Part shown: piece after piece, positions 21,994 to 29,596 of the stretch
Layout: each line of letters begins with the position of its first letter
Position numbering within the stretch: the stretch's first letter is position 1
NCBI RefSeq assembly: GCF_008364825.1
Contig: NZ_VTTO01000006.1
Location: forward strand, 310,001 to 374,000
Length of the DNA: 64,000 nt
Source: Azospirillum sp. B21
GTDB taxonomy: Bacteria > Pseudomonadota > Alphaproteobacteria > Azospirillales > Azospirillaceae
Direction: 5' to 3'
Made by a program: the position numbers and the translations under genes
The notes under the pieces: model-generated
What the model was told of the DNA's origin: nothing
The model's input: the letters and a program-made list of their open reading frames with translations, nothing else
Databases searched by the model: none

Positions 21994-23052
21994 ATGTCCA
22001 CCGCAGCCCTGGGCGCCAGCATGAACCGCCCGCAGCTCGCCGCCGCCCGTGCGCCCGGCAAGAGCATCCTGGATGACGTCGTCGCCGCCACCGTTCAGCG
22101 CGGCGGGATCGACATCGACCTGATCCATGTGATGGACAGCGCCGACGACAAGCTGGTGTCGGACGAGATCCTGCACGGCACGATGTCCGGCGCCTTCGTC
22201 TACAGCTTCCAGATCAGCGGCAAGACCACCGCCGGCATCTCGGTCGTCGGCGCCAAGCACCTCGCCCGCCAGTACGGTGGCCTGAAGCACAAGCTGATCG
22301 CCAGCGTCGAGAAGCGCGGCGCGCTCCACATCTTCCGGTCCTACCCGGACGGCGACCGGCCGATGCAGGTGACGACGTCCGTGCTGCCGGAGTTGCGCGA
22401 GGAAGACGACTACTTCACCGCCATCGTCGAGATCTCCTGCATCAAGACCGGCAACAGCTTCCAGGCGGAAAAGACCGAGTCCCGGACGGAAAAGCGCCAG
22501 AACGGCACGACCTACCAGCGCCCCCACTACGACATCATCGCCCAGTCGAAGGCCTACCGGAACGCGGTGCTGGCGCTGGTCCCGCAGGATGTGCAGGCGA
22601 AGTTCAAAGAGGAATGCCTGCGGCTCGGCGGCAACAAGGACATGACCGAGGGCGCCATCGACGTGAAGCGCAACGGCATCATGACCTTCGCTGCCCGGAA
22701 CGGACTGCCGATCACGCGCGAAGCCATCGCGGCGCTCGACTGGAACCAGATCAGCGGCCTGTCCGAGGTGGCGCGCGAGAGTGGCCTGCCGGGCTTCGTC
22801 AACGCCTGCAAGGGGCTGGGGCTGCTGGCCCCCGAGGGCGACGAGGCTCCGCCCCCGCCGCCCGCCGCGCCCAAGGGCAAGGCCGAGCCGAAGCAGCCCG
22901 CCAAACTGAAGGCGGAGCCCAAGCCCGAGCCGAAGCCGGCTCCGACCCCCACCCCGCACGATCCGGAGACCGGCGAAGTGCATGACGAGCCGACTGACAC
23001 CCGCACCGCCAGCACGTCGGACGATGACGAAGACCTGTTCGCCGCCACCTGA
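21994..23052 (+). CDS. Probable phage ssDNA-annealing/recombination protein
   Basis: This 352-residue protein has a conserved-looking core (ISGKTTAGISVVGAKHLARQ; YFTAIVEISCIKTGNSFQAE; IIAQSKAYRNAVLALVPQDV). Its 'SKAYRNAVL..P' block resembles ERF/RecT/Rad52-type phage annealing proteins. A Pro/Lys repeat linker (PKPEPKPAPTPTPH) leads to an acidic tail DDDEDLF, similar to SSB-type interaction tips. It lies between a PD-(D/E)XK exonuclease and an SMC-like ATPase, the usual setting of a phage recombinase. The family is inferred, not certain. Confidence 0.55.
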   Translation: MSTAALGASMNRPQLAAARAPGKSILDDVVAATVQRGGIDIDLIHVMDSADDKLVSDEILHGTMSGAFVYSFQISGKTTAGISVVGAKHLARQYGGLKHKLIASVEKRGALHIFRSYPDGDRPMQVTTSVLPELREEDDYFTAIVEISCIKTGNSFQAEKTESRTEKRQNGTTYQRPHYDIIAQSKAYRNAVLALVPQDVQAKFKEECLRLGGNKDMTEGAIDVKRNGIMTFAARNGLPITREAIAALDWNQISGLSEVARESGLPGFVNACKGLGLLAPEGDEAPPPPPAAPKGKAEPKQPAKLKAEPKPEPKPAPTPTPHDPETGEVHDEPTDTRTASTSDDDEDLFAAT

Positions 23053-23079
23053 CCGCCAGCCCATCGAAGGATTTCCCCC

Positions 23080-24801
23080 ATGCAGATCAGGATCCGTGAT
23101 TTCCAGGTGGTCGAGCGCGCCGACCTCCTCGCCGGCGGGCTGGTGCTGGTCACCGGCAAGAACGCCCAGGGCAAGTCGAGCGTGCTGAAGGCGACCGCCG
23201 CCGCGCTGACCGGCCAGCTGCAGTTCGGTCTGCCGAAGAAGGACGCGAAGGCGCTGGTGCGGGCCGGCGCCAGCACCGCCACCGCTGCGGTGCAGGGCGC
23301 CGACTGGACCGCCGGTGCGACCTGGCCGAAATGCGAGGCCAACACCACCGGCCAGCCGCCGAAGGTGACGCCCATCGCCGCCGGCCTGACCAGCCTGCTC
23401 GACCTGTCCGCCAAGGACCGGGCGAAGCTGCTGGCTGACCTGCTGAAGACGGCGCCTGACCGCGCCGACTTCGTCGCCGCCTGCGCCGACGCCTCGATCA
23501 GCGAGGCCATCGCCGCCCAGGTCTGGGCCGATATCGAGGGCAAGGGCTGGGACGCCAAGGCGGCCGAGGTCTCCGACAAGGGCGCCCGGCTGAAGGGGCA
23601 ATGGGAGCAGGCGACTGGCCAGCGGTTCGGTACCGAGAAGGTGCGGACGTGGCGGCCGGATGGCTGGACCGACGATCTCGACGGCGCGTCGCTGGACGAC
23701 CTGCAGGCCGAGATGGGCGAGGCGCAACAGGAGTTGGAGCGTGCCGTCGCCGCGGCGGCCGTCGGTCAGGCCGAGTTGGACCGGCTGACTGTCGCCTGCG
23801 CCGAGATCGACGAGTTGAAGGAGCGCTCCATCGAGGCGCAGATGGTCGCAACCAGGGCGGCTACCGCCTACGGCACCGCCCAGCGGGAGCGGGACGCCCT
23901 GCCGCCGGCCGCCCAGGCGAAGGGCCTCACCTGCCCATGCTGCAACGCTGCGCTCCAGCTGTCCCACAACATGGGCGCCGACCAGAAGCTCGTGCAGGCC
24001 GAGCAGATCGGCGACGACGAACTGAAGAAGAGGCGCGACGCCATCGCGGCAGCCGACGGCAAGCTGTCCCGGCTGAAGGGCGAGCGGGACACCGCCGAGC
24101 GGCTCGCCACCGACGCGCAACGGGCTTATCAGGCGGCGCAGCAGGCGGAGCGGCAGCTGACCGAACTGCGGAAGAAGGCATCCGGCGGCCAGCCGGGCGA
24201 CGATGTCGAGGCCCTCCGCGCCCGCGTCTCCACCGCCGAGGCCCGCCACCGCGCGCTGAAGGCGAAGGAGGATGCAGACCGCGTCGTCAACCTGCTGGCG
24301 GTGAACCTCGCCATGCAGGCGATCATGGCTCCGGCCGGTCTGCGGCAGGCGAAGCTGGTGAAGGTGCTGGACACCTTCAACGGTGGGCCGCTGCGCAGCC
24401 TGTGCGAGGCGGCCGGTTGGGGAGATGTCCGCATCGAGCCGGACATGGGCGTCACCTATGGCGGCCGGCCCTACGAGCAGTTGGCCGGGCTGGGGCCGCA
24501 GCTGTCCTCCGATCAGTTCCGAGTCTACACCACGCTGCAGGTTGCGCTCGCCCAGGTGCAAGGTTGCGAACTGGTCATCCTCGACGGCGCCGACGTGCTC
24601 GACCAGAAGGGCCGCGGCGGGCTGCTGAAGATGCTGCGCGGTGCCGGCATGGGCGCGCTGATCGGCATGACCTTCTCCGCGCCCGATGTCGTGCCAGACC
24701 TGGATGCGCGCGGCATGGGCCGGGCTTACTGGATCGACGGCGGCATCGCCCGGCCGCTGGGCGAGGTGATGGCCGAGAAGAGCCGGAAGGAGGCCGCGTG
24801 A
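23080..24801 (+). CDS. SMC/Rad50-like ATPase with CPCC zinc hook
   Basis: This 573-residue protein has Walker A GKNAQGKSS near residue 27, long coiled-coil arms interrupted by a zinc-hook LTCPCCNAAL at about 287, a signature-like SSDQFRVYTTLQVAL and a Walker B LVILDGADVLD, then a D-loop region. The arm length is short compared with SbcC/Rad50. In Walker B the usual catalytic Glu after Asp is Gly. It probably handles DNA ends with the adjacent nucleases. The gene start lies 27 bases after the annealing-protein gene. Confidence 0.85.
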   Translation: MQIRIRDFQVVERADLLAGGLVLVTGKNAQGKSSVLKATAAALTGQLQFGLPKKDAKALVRAGASTATAAVQGADWTAGATWPKCEANTTGQPPKVTPIAAGLTSLLDLSAKDRAKLLADLLKTAPDRADFVAACADASISEAIAAQVWADIEGKGWDAKAAEVSDKGARLKGQWEQATGQRFGTEKVRTWRPDGWTDDLDGASLDDLQAEMGEAQQELERAVAAAAVGQAELDRLTVACAEIDELKERSIEAQMVATRAATAYGTAQRERDALPPAAQAKGLTCPCCNAALQLSHNMGADQKLVQAEQIGDDELKKRRDAIAAADGKLSRLKGERDTAERLATDAQRAYQAAQQAERQLTELRKKASGGQPGDDVEALRARVSTAEARHRALKAKEDADRVVNLLAVNLAMQAIMAPAGLRQAKLVKVLDTFNGGPLRSLCEAAGWGDVRIEPDMGVTYGGRPYEQLAGLGPQLSSDQFRVYTTLQVALAQVQGCELVILDGADVLDQKGRGGLLKMLRGAGMGALIGMTFSAPDVVPDLDARGMGRAYWIDGGIARPLGEVMAEKSRKEAA

Positions 24802-25004
24802 TGGCCCGCCGCAGCCGCAGCTACCAGCGCCGCCAGGAGCGGCGCGCCACCATCGGCCGAAAGGAGGCGGGGCTCAGCGCCAGCGAGGCACTGGAGATCG
24901 CCGACGACCTCGACCTGCCGGACGGCGCCGCCTACGCGCTCGCCGCCGAGATGGCCGGCCTGGACCAGGATGAGTTCTTCGACCAGCTGGCGACGGAGCG
25001 ATGA
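24801..25004 (+). CDS. Small basic phage protein, 67 aa
   Basis: It starts MARRSRSYQRRQERRATIGR and continues with an acidic helix SEALEIADDLDLPDGAAYAL ending DQLATER. The ATG overlaps the ATPase stop by one base (TGATG). It is not recognised; the basic N-terminus suggests nucleic-acid contact. It is the last plus-strand gene before the inverted HNH gene. Confidence 0.6.
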   Translation: MARRSRSYQRRQERRATIGRKEAGLSASEALEIADDLDLPDGAAYALAAEMAGLDQDEFFDQLATER

Positions 25005-25043
25005 CCGATGATCAAGATGCCCAGCATCGGGCGCCCAGTTGCC

Positions 25044-25925
25044 CTATACGAGCTCCCGCTCCAGCCGACGGGCGCCATGGCTGCCGATCTTCTGCACGGG
25101 CTCCTTCTGGCGGATGATTTCACCGAGGCGCTTGTTCACCGCCTGACCATCAACACCATGATGGATCCGTCGATGGCAAGTAGGACAGATGCCGGCGACA
25201 TACCGGGGATCGTCGGGTCCACCGTCGCTCACCCGGCGGATGTGGTGCGGCTCCAGGTATGGCTGGCCATTCAAGCGAAGGAATGGAGCTGCCTCCCCGC
25301 AGCACTCGCAGACCCCAGCTGCCCGGGCAAGGACATACCGACGGACCGCCTGGCTGCGCTGGTAGATGCGCCGGCGGGCGCCCTCGGCCGGCTCCTCATC
25401 GCCGGTGTTCGCAGCGGCCACGGCAGCGCGGCGGAGAGCAGCCAGATCGAGCCCGCCCTCAGCTTGATTTGCATAGGGCTCCGCCGCTTCGGCCTCGGCG
25501 ATCGCCTCGACAGGCACCAGGTGGAAGACGATCGCGCTCCTCATTTTCCCGAGACGGTCGGGCGCCGGTTCCCTGGTGGTATTCTCGCAAACGAACTCAC
25601 CAAGGAAGCGCAGCAGCCCGGTTCGATCTTGCTTCTGGAAAAGGAGCAGATCCTCTCCATCAGCGACATGATCGCGGATCGCTTTATTGCCACCAGTGAA
25701 GGTCATATCGCCCTTCTGACCTTCACCGAAGTAGCGGAACACCTGGCCATCGGCGGTCCAGCCATCGTGATAGCCATGCTGAAGGCCACTTTCGCCGGTC
25801 ATGGCGAAGATGACCGGATACTTGGATGGCATGATGATTCCGCTTTGGCGCTGACCACCGTAGGGCTCGTGAAGGTCACGGCGACGGTTGTAAGTGCGGC
25901 CGCGGACGAAGTTCCCAAAGGTCAT
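25044..25925 (-). CDS. McrA-like HNH restriction endonuclease with SRA-type reader domain
   Basis: This 293-residue protein has two domains. The N-terminal block (RGRTYNRRRDLHEPYGGQRQ; IFAMTGESGLQHGYHDGWTA; FRYFGEGQKGDMTFTGGNKA) matches the modified-DNA reader found in ScoMcrA-like enzymes. The C-terminal HNH has CECCGE, LEPHHIRRVSDGG and ICPTCHRRIHHG. Such type IV enzymes cut DNA carrying 5-methylcytosine or related modifications. The start MTFGNFVRG is chosen because GGGGAG precedes it; a Met 11 codons upstream lacks a site. It is opposite in direction to the operon around it, so it likely has its own promoter and works in the lysogen. Confidence 0.8.
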   Translation of the reverse strand: MTFGNFVRGRTYNRRRDLHEPYGGQRQSGIIMPSKYPVIFAMTGESGLQHGYHDGWTADGQVFRYFGEGQKGDMTFTGGNKAIRDHVADGEDLLLFQKQDRTGLLRFLGEFVCENTTREPAPDRLGKMRSAIVFHLVPVEAIAEAEAAEPYANQAEGGLDLAALRRAAVAAANTGDEEPAEGARRRIYQRSQAVRRYVLARAAGVCECCGEAAPFLRLNGQPYLEPHHIRRVSDGGPDDPRYVAGICPTCHRRIHHGVDGQAVNKRLGEIIRQKEPVQKIGSHGARRLERELV

Positions 25926-26042
25926 CAGGCGCTCCCCGGAGTTGAACTCGCGGATCATAGAAATTCGCTATTAGCGCGTCATCCGCTTTCACTTCGCCGC
26001 GATATGCCGGCAGAGGTGATCGCGTTGAATGTGAGGTAGAGC

Positions 26043-26450
26043 ATGGTCGCCTACAGCTTCAAGAAGCGCTTCGCCCCTCCGATCATTGCAGGCCTGCAGC
26101 CGGGCCCGCTGGTTGTCGGCATGAAGCGCCAGACCATCCGTGCCGACCGGAAGCGCCATGCTCGGCCCGGCGAGGAACTGCAGCTCTACACCGGCATGCG
26201 CACGCGCTCGTGCCAGCTGCTGGGCAGGACCACTTGCATCGCCGTGGCGCCGGTGCGCCTGCTGCTCGGTCGCTCGCCGTCCGTGGAGATCGGGGGTGAG
26301 CCCACCATCACCGATGATGCGGGGCTGGACCTGTTCGCCCGCTTCGACGGCTTTGCGAACTGGCCGGACCTGTGCGCCTTCTGGGCTGCGGAGCATGCCG
26401 AGGTGAGCGACTTCAGCGGAGTGCTGATCCGGTGGGAGTCGCGCTCATGA
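26043..26450 (+). CDS. ASCH/PUA-like small protein
   Basis: This 135-residue protein starts MVAYSFKKRFAPPIIAGLQP and carries MKRQTIRADRKRHARPGEEL followed by QLYTGMRTRSCQLLGR. That is the 'K.QTIR..R....G..L.LY.G.RT..C' pattern of ASCH/PUA-like nucleic-acid-binding proteins common in phages. Its stop overlaps the start of the PAPS-reductase-family gene (ATGA). Function is unknown; modified-base or RNA binding is possible. Confidence 0.65.
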   Translation: MVAYSFKKRFAPPIIAGLQPGPLVVGMKRQTIRADRKRHARPGEELQLYTGMRTRSCQLLGRTTCIAVAPVRLLLGRSPSVEIGGEPTITDDAGLDLFARFDGFANWPDLCAFWAAEHAEVSDFSGVLIRWESRS

Positions 26451-27655
26451 GCCGTGCCCAGCCCACCCTCTTCGAGGACATGCGGACCACCCTGCCCGAG
26501 GCCATCGACCTGACGGTCCAGAGCCTCCAGGCCTACGGTCCGCAGCACGAGCACTGGGCCATCGCCTACAGCGGCGGCAAGGACTCCACCGCTACCCTGA
26601 CCCTCATCATGCACCTGATCGAGATCGGCCGGGTGTCGGCGCCGAAGTCGCTGACCGTCTGCTACGCCGACACCCGCATGGAACTGATCCCGCTGGCCTT
26701 CGCCGCTTCGCGGATCATGGAGCAGCTGCGGGCGCGAGGCGTCGACGTCCGTGTCGCTGTGGCTCCGATGGACCTGCGCATGATGGTCAACATGCTGGGC
26801 CGGGGCGTCCCGCCGCCCTCCAACTCCTTCCGCTGGTGCACGCGCCAGATCAAGGTCGAGCCGATGCAGGCGGTGCTGGCCGAGCTGCTGGAGAAGGTGC
26901 CCGGCACCATCCTGATGCTGACCGGCGTCCGGATCGGCGAGTCCGCGGCACGCGATGCCCGCATCGCCGTCAGCTGCGGCAAGGACGGCGCCGAGTGCGG
27001 TCAGGGTTGGTACCAGGAAGTGCTGCCCGACGCCGCCGGCATCCGCGGCCGCATCGCCACCCTCGCACCGATCCTGCACTGGCGGGTCTGTCAGGTTTGG
27101 GACTGGCTCATGTTCGAGGCCCCGGCGCTGGGCTGGGCAACGGCCGACGTGGCGGATGCCTACGGCGGGGACGAGGCCGAGGAGGTCAACGCCCGGACCG
27201 GCTGCATCGGCTGCCCACTGGCCAGCCGCGACCTGGCGCTCGAGACGGTGCTGCGTTCCCCCCGCTGGGCCTATCTCCGGCCGCTGGCCGACTTGAAGCC
27301 GCTCGTCTATCGCGAGCTGCGCAAACCGAAGTGGCGGCTCCGCAAGACCGGGATGGACGAGGCTGGCAACATTGCCGCCGGCAAGAACAAGCAGCGCATG
27401 GGGCCGATCACGCTGGACGGTCGGCGAATGGCGCTGGAGCGGGTGCTCGACATCCAAGGGCGGTGCAACGAGGCCGCCGCCCGGCTTGGCCGCCCGACGG
27501 TCGACCTGCTGAACGCTGAGGAAGAGGCGCGCATCTGGGAGCTGATCGCCGCCAAGACGTGGCCCCAGGGCTGGGACGGCGACGAGCCGACAGGCGATGT
27601 GCCGCTCGATCTGGTCTATCGCGACGGGCTGGTGCAGCCCCTGCTGGTGAGGTGA
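26447..27655 (+). CDS. PAPS-reductase-family (DndC-like) ATP-pyrophosphatase
   Basis: This 402-residue protein has a PP-loop YSGGKDSTATL (residues 41-51), CYADTRMELIPL, NSFRWCTRQIKVEPM, LMLTGVRIGESAARDAR and a TGCIGCPLASRD Cys pair. The WCTR plus GCIGCP cysteines resemble the Fe-S site of DndC, which activates sulfur for DNA phosphorothioation, more than assimilatory CysH. No DndD/E/A partners are present. It could add or remove a sulfur-based or nucleotide modification. The start is coupled to the ASCH-like gene. Confidence 0.75.
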   Translation: MSRAQPTLFEDMRTTLPEAIDLTVQSLQAYGPQHEHWAIAYSGGKDSTATLTLIMHLIEIGRVSAPKSLTVCYADTRMELIPLAFAASRIMEQLRARGVDVRVAVAPMDLRMMVNMLGRGVPPPSNSFRWCTRQIKVEPMQAVLAELLEKVPGTILMLTGVRIGESAARDARIAVSCGKDGAECGQGWYQEVLPDAAGIRGRIATLAPILHWRVCQVWDWLMFEAPALGWATADVADAYGGDEAEEVNARTGCIGCPLASRDLALETVLRSPRWAYLRPLADLKPLVYRELRKPKWRLRKTGMDEAGNIAAGKNKQRMGPITLDGRRMALERVLDIQGRCNEAAARLGRPTVDLLNAEEEARIWELIAAKTWPQGWDGDEPTGDVPLDLVYRDGLVQPLLVR

Positions 27656-27658
27656 GCC

Positions 27659-28012
27659 ATGGCCGACCCCGAGCGGATCCAGTCAGCCCGCGCCGCAGAG
27701 ATCACCGGCCTATCGATTCGCACCGTTCAATATCTGGCCTCTGGCGGAAAGGTCCCTGGCGCCGCCATGCTCGGCGGGCGCTGGACGTTCGACCCCGATC
27801 AGCTCCGGCGCTGGATCAAAGACCAAGAGGTGAAAGCAACATGCCGTCCAATCTCTACAAACGTGGCACCGTCTGGTGGTGCCGCATTCAAGCCGGCGGG
27901 ACCGAGCATCGACGAAGTTTACGAACGGCTGATCGGAAGGAAGCCGAGCGGCGCTTCGCGCAGTTCAAGACGGAACTCACCGCAGCCGTCCACTTCGGCG
28001 AGTCGCGGCTGA
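27659..28012 (+). CDS. Excisionase-like HTH protein
   Basis: This 117-residue frame begins MADPERIQSARAAEITGLSI and RTVQYLASGGKVPGAAMLGG, then RWTFDPDQLRRWIKDQE. That is a MerR/Xis-type winged helix with the typical 'G..W.F....L..W'. Only the first 60 residues look like a domain; the rest lies in a 172-base overlap with the integrase gene in another frame and is low-complexity. It sits directly upstream of the integrase as expected for a recombination directionality factor. Confidence 0.75.
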   Translation: MADPERIQSARAAEITGLSIRTVQYLASGGKVPGAAMLGGRWTFDPDQLRRWIKDQEVKATCRPISTNVAPSGGAAFKPAGPSIDEVYERLIGRKPSGASRSSRRNSPQPSTSASRG

Positions 28013-28902
28013 GCTGGAAGGCTGCCGTCGTGCGGTACCTGACGGAGGTCGGGCCGCACGCGGTGAAGTCTGGAACGCTGAAACGCTACACCGTCAGCCT
28101 GAACCAGTGCGGTCCGCACCTGGAAGGGCTCTACATCGACCAGATCACCCGGAAGACGATCGGCGACTTGGTGAGCGCCCGGCGGAAGGCCGGCGCCTCC
28201 AACGCGACGATCAACCGCGATCTGACCGCGGTGTCGGCCGTCGTCGGCGCGGCCCTGGAGTGGGGAGCATGCGAATCGAACCCCGCCCGTGACTTCAACC
28301 GTCGCATGACGCGGGAGCGCCGTGATCCGATCAACCCGCCGGAGCGGATGGACGTGGAGGCGGTCATTGCCCGCTGCCCGGGCCGGTTTGCGCACATGGT
28401 CCGCTTTCTCGACGGCACCGGCTGCCGCCAGGAGGAGGCCGCGGGGCTGACGTGGTCTCAGGTCAACCTGAAGGCTGGCACCGTCACCTTCACCAAGACG
28501 AAGACCAGCCGGCCGCGCACGATTCGGCTGGACCAGCCGCTGGTGCAGATGCTGGACGCCCTGCCCCGCTTCCTGGGATCGGAGTTTGTGTTCTGGCACG
28601 ACGAGGGCAGCCGGTATCTGAACGTCAGCGCCCGGTTTGCTCAGATGGTGAAGTCGGCACAGAAAGCCGGCACGGCTTTCCGGCCCTTTCGGTGCCACGA
28701 TTTGCGGCACGGCTTTGCGGTGCGGGCGCTTCAGAACGGCTGGGACATCTACGCGCTGTCCAAGCATCTGGGGCACAGCAGCGTGAAGACGACGGAGATT
28801 TATCTGGGGTACGTGCCAAACAGGGACGGCACAAAAACCGGCACAGATATAACGGTTCGCCAGGAGTTGCAGCTCCCGACGACCGCGAAGGCTACCGGCT
28901 AA
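27841..28902 (+). CDS. Tyrosine site-specific integrase
   Basis: This 353-residue protein has an N-terminal arm-binding part (NLYKRGTVWWCRIQ), a core-binding helical domain and the catalytic domain. Catalytic residues seen are Arg in GTGCRQEEAAGL, Lys in KTKTSRPRTI, His-x-x-Arg in CHDLRHGFA, the second His in LGHSSVKTT and the nucleophile Tyr in EIYLGYV. The start ATG follows GAGGTG. It ends 30 bases from the tRNA-Ser 3' end, so it very likely recombines at that tRNA. It mediates insertion and, with the upstream Xis-like protein, excision. Confidence 0.95.
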   Translation: MPSNLYKRGTVWWCRIQAGGTEHRRSLRTADRKEAERRFAQFKTELTAAVHFGESRLSWKAAVVRYLTEVGPHAVKSGTLKRYTVSLNQCGPHLEGLYIDQITRKTIGDLVSARRKAGASNATINRDLTAVSAVVGAALEWGACESNPARDFNRRMTRERRDPINPPERMDVEAVIARCPGRFAHMVRFLDGTGCRQEEAAGLTWSQVNLKAGTVTFTKTKTSRPRTIRLDQPLVQMLDALPRFLGSEFVFWHDEGSRYLNVSARFAQMVKSAQKAGTAFRPFRCHDLRHGFAVRALQNGWDIYALSKHLGHSSVKTTEIYLGYVPNRDGTKTGTDITVRQELQLPTTAKATG

Positions 28903-28932
28903 GGTATTGAATTTCTTGTGAAAACCTTGCGG

Positions 28933-28980
28933 TGGCGGAGGGGATGGGATTCGAACCCACGATAGGGCTTTAAACCCTAT
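28933..28980. other. Putative prophage attachment site (tRNA-Ser 3' end)
   Basis: The integrase gene ends 30 bases from this tRNA end, and integrases of this type usually use the 3' half of a tRNA as core. The tRNA is intact, as expected if the phage carries the identical 3' segment. The matching repeat at the other junction lies outside the window, so the exact core is not defined. Confidence 0.5.
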
Positions 28981-29025
28981 GACGGTTTAGCAAACCGTTG
29001 CCTTCAGCCACTCGGCCACCCCTCC
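28933..29025 (-). tRNA. tRNA-Ser (anticodon GCU)
   Basis: On the minus strand the sequence begins GGAGGGGTGGCCGAGTGG and has an anticodon loop TTGCTAA inside ACGGT/ACCGT, a long variable arm (ATAGGG...CCCTAT), a T-loop GTTCGAATC and acceptor end CCCCTCC with an encoded GCCA tail. The long variable arm and GCT anticodon identify serine. It reads AGC/AGU codons and serves as the probable prophage attachment site. Confidence 0.95.
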
Positions 29026-29320
29026 AGCCAGTGCGGTGTCCCGTGGGGCACCGCTGGCGTGGGGAGGTTTCTAATGGCCAGCCGTACCCTTGTCAACGCT
29101 TACGGAGGCCAAAATACGCTTTTCCTGAAAACATAAGAATGGGACAAATCTATATAAAATTTTAGGTGCTTTTTAAAGTTCGTCGGTTATGATGTAACCA
29201 TGAGCAACAAAAAGCCCAACAGGAAGCCCGGGTGACGCTCAATTCGGTCGTGCGAGGTCGATTCCGAAAGGCCCGCCCCGCCGGACAGTGACGCCGCACC
29301 CCGATGCCGTGGAGGATTCG

Positions 29321-29557
29321 ATGACCCTGTCACGCCGTTGCGCCGAAACGCTGATCGATCTCGTCGAGATCAAGCTGAGCTGCCTGGAAATCACCGACCG
29401 CGAAGACCAGCGGGAGAAGGAACTGCTGCAGCGCTGCGTTCAGGAACTGAATGCCGAACTGCGCGGTGAGAACGGGGCGCTCGCCAACTTCGCGGCTCCC
29501 AAGCGCCGCGGCCGCCGGCCCAAGCATCTCCAGTTCCACGAACTGCACGTCGCCTGA
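29321..29557 (+). CDS. Small protein of unknown function, 78 aa
   Basis: It starts MTLSRRCAETLIDLVEIKLS after a GGAGGA site; a Met 11 codons upstream lacks one. The middle is a charged helix (EITDREDQREKELLQRCVQE) and the tail is basic (APKRRGRRPKHLQF). It is not recognised. It stands alone between the tRNA and a divergently oriented histidine kinase gene. The 262 bases before it (29026-29287) hold AT-rich sequence around 29145-29200, a likely promoter area, and no other gene. Confidence 0.65.
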   Translation: MTLSRRCAETLIDLVEIKLSCLEITDREDQREKELLQRCVQELNAELRGENGALANFAAPKRRGRRPKHLQFHELHVA

Positions 29558-29596
29558 TCCGCTGCCCCGGCAGACCGTCTGCTCCGCACCGCCAAT

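Larger units (their letters stand above)
1..28932. mobile_element. Temperate tailed prophage, integrase-proximal part (left end outside window)
   Basis: A continuous block of phage genes runs from a portal gene cut by the window start to a tyrosine integrase next to tRNA-Ser. It contains terminase subunits, gpW-like protein, holin, replication genes, repressor and Cro-like gene, recombination genes, excisionase and integrase. Leftward and rightward operons diverge from an immunity region at 12.5-18.8 kb that carries repeated operators. Tail and remaining head genes must lie left of position 1. No inactivated core gene was seen, so the element could be intact, but that cannot be judged from this part. 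Confidence 0.95.

Noticed and set aside
21940-24561. Open frame of 873 codons on the minus strand
   Set aside because: Antisense to the annealing protein and SMC-like ATPase; no recognisable domain.
25008-26039. Plus-strand frame of 343 codons between the small basic gene and the ASCH-like gene
   Set aside because: It would keep the operon in one direction, but the opposite strand encodes a complete reader domain plus HNH motif with a good ribosome site.
29201-29236. 11-codon frame ATGAGCAACAAAAAGCCC...
   Set aside because: No ribosome site, and no regulated gene for which it would be a leader peptide.
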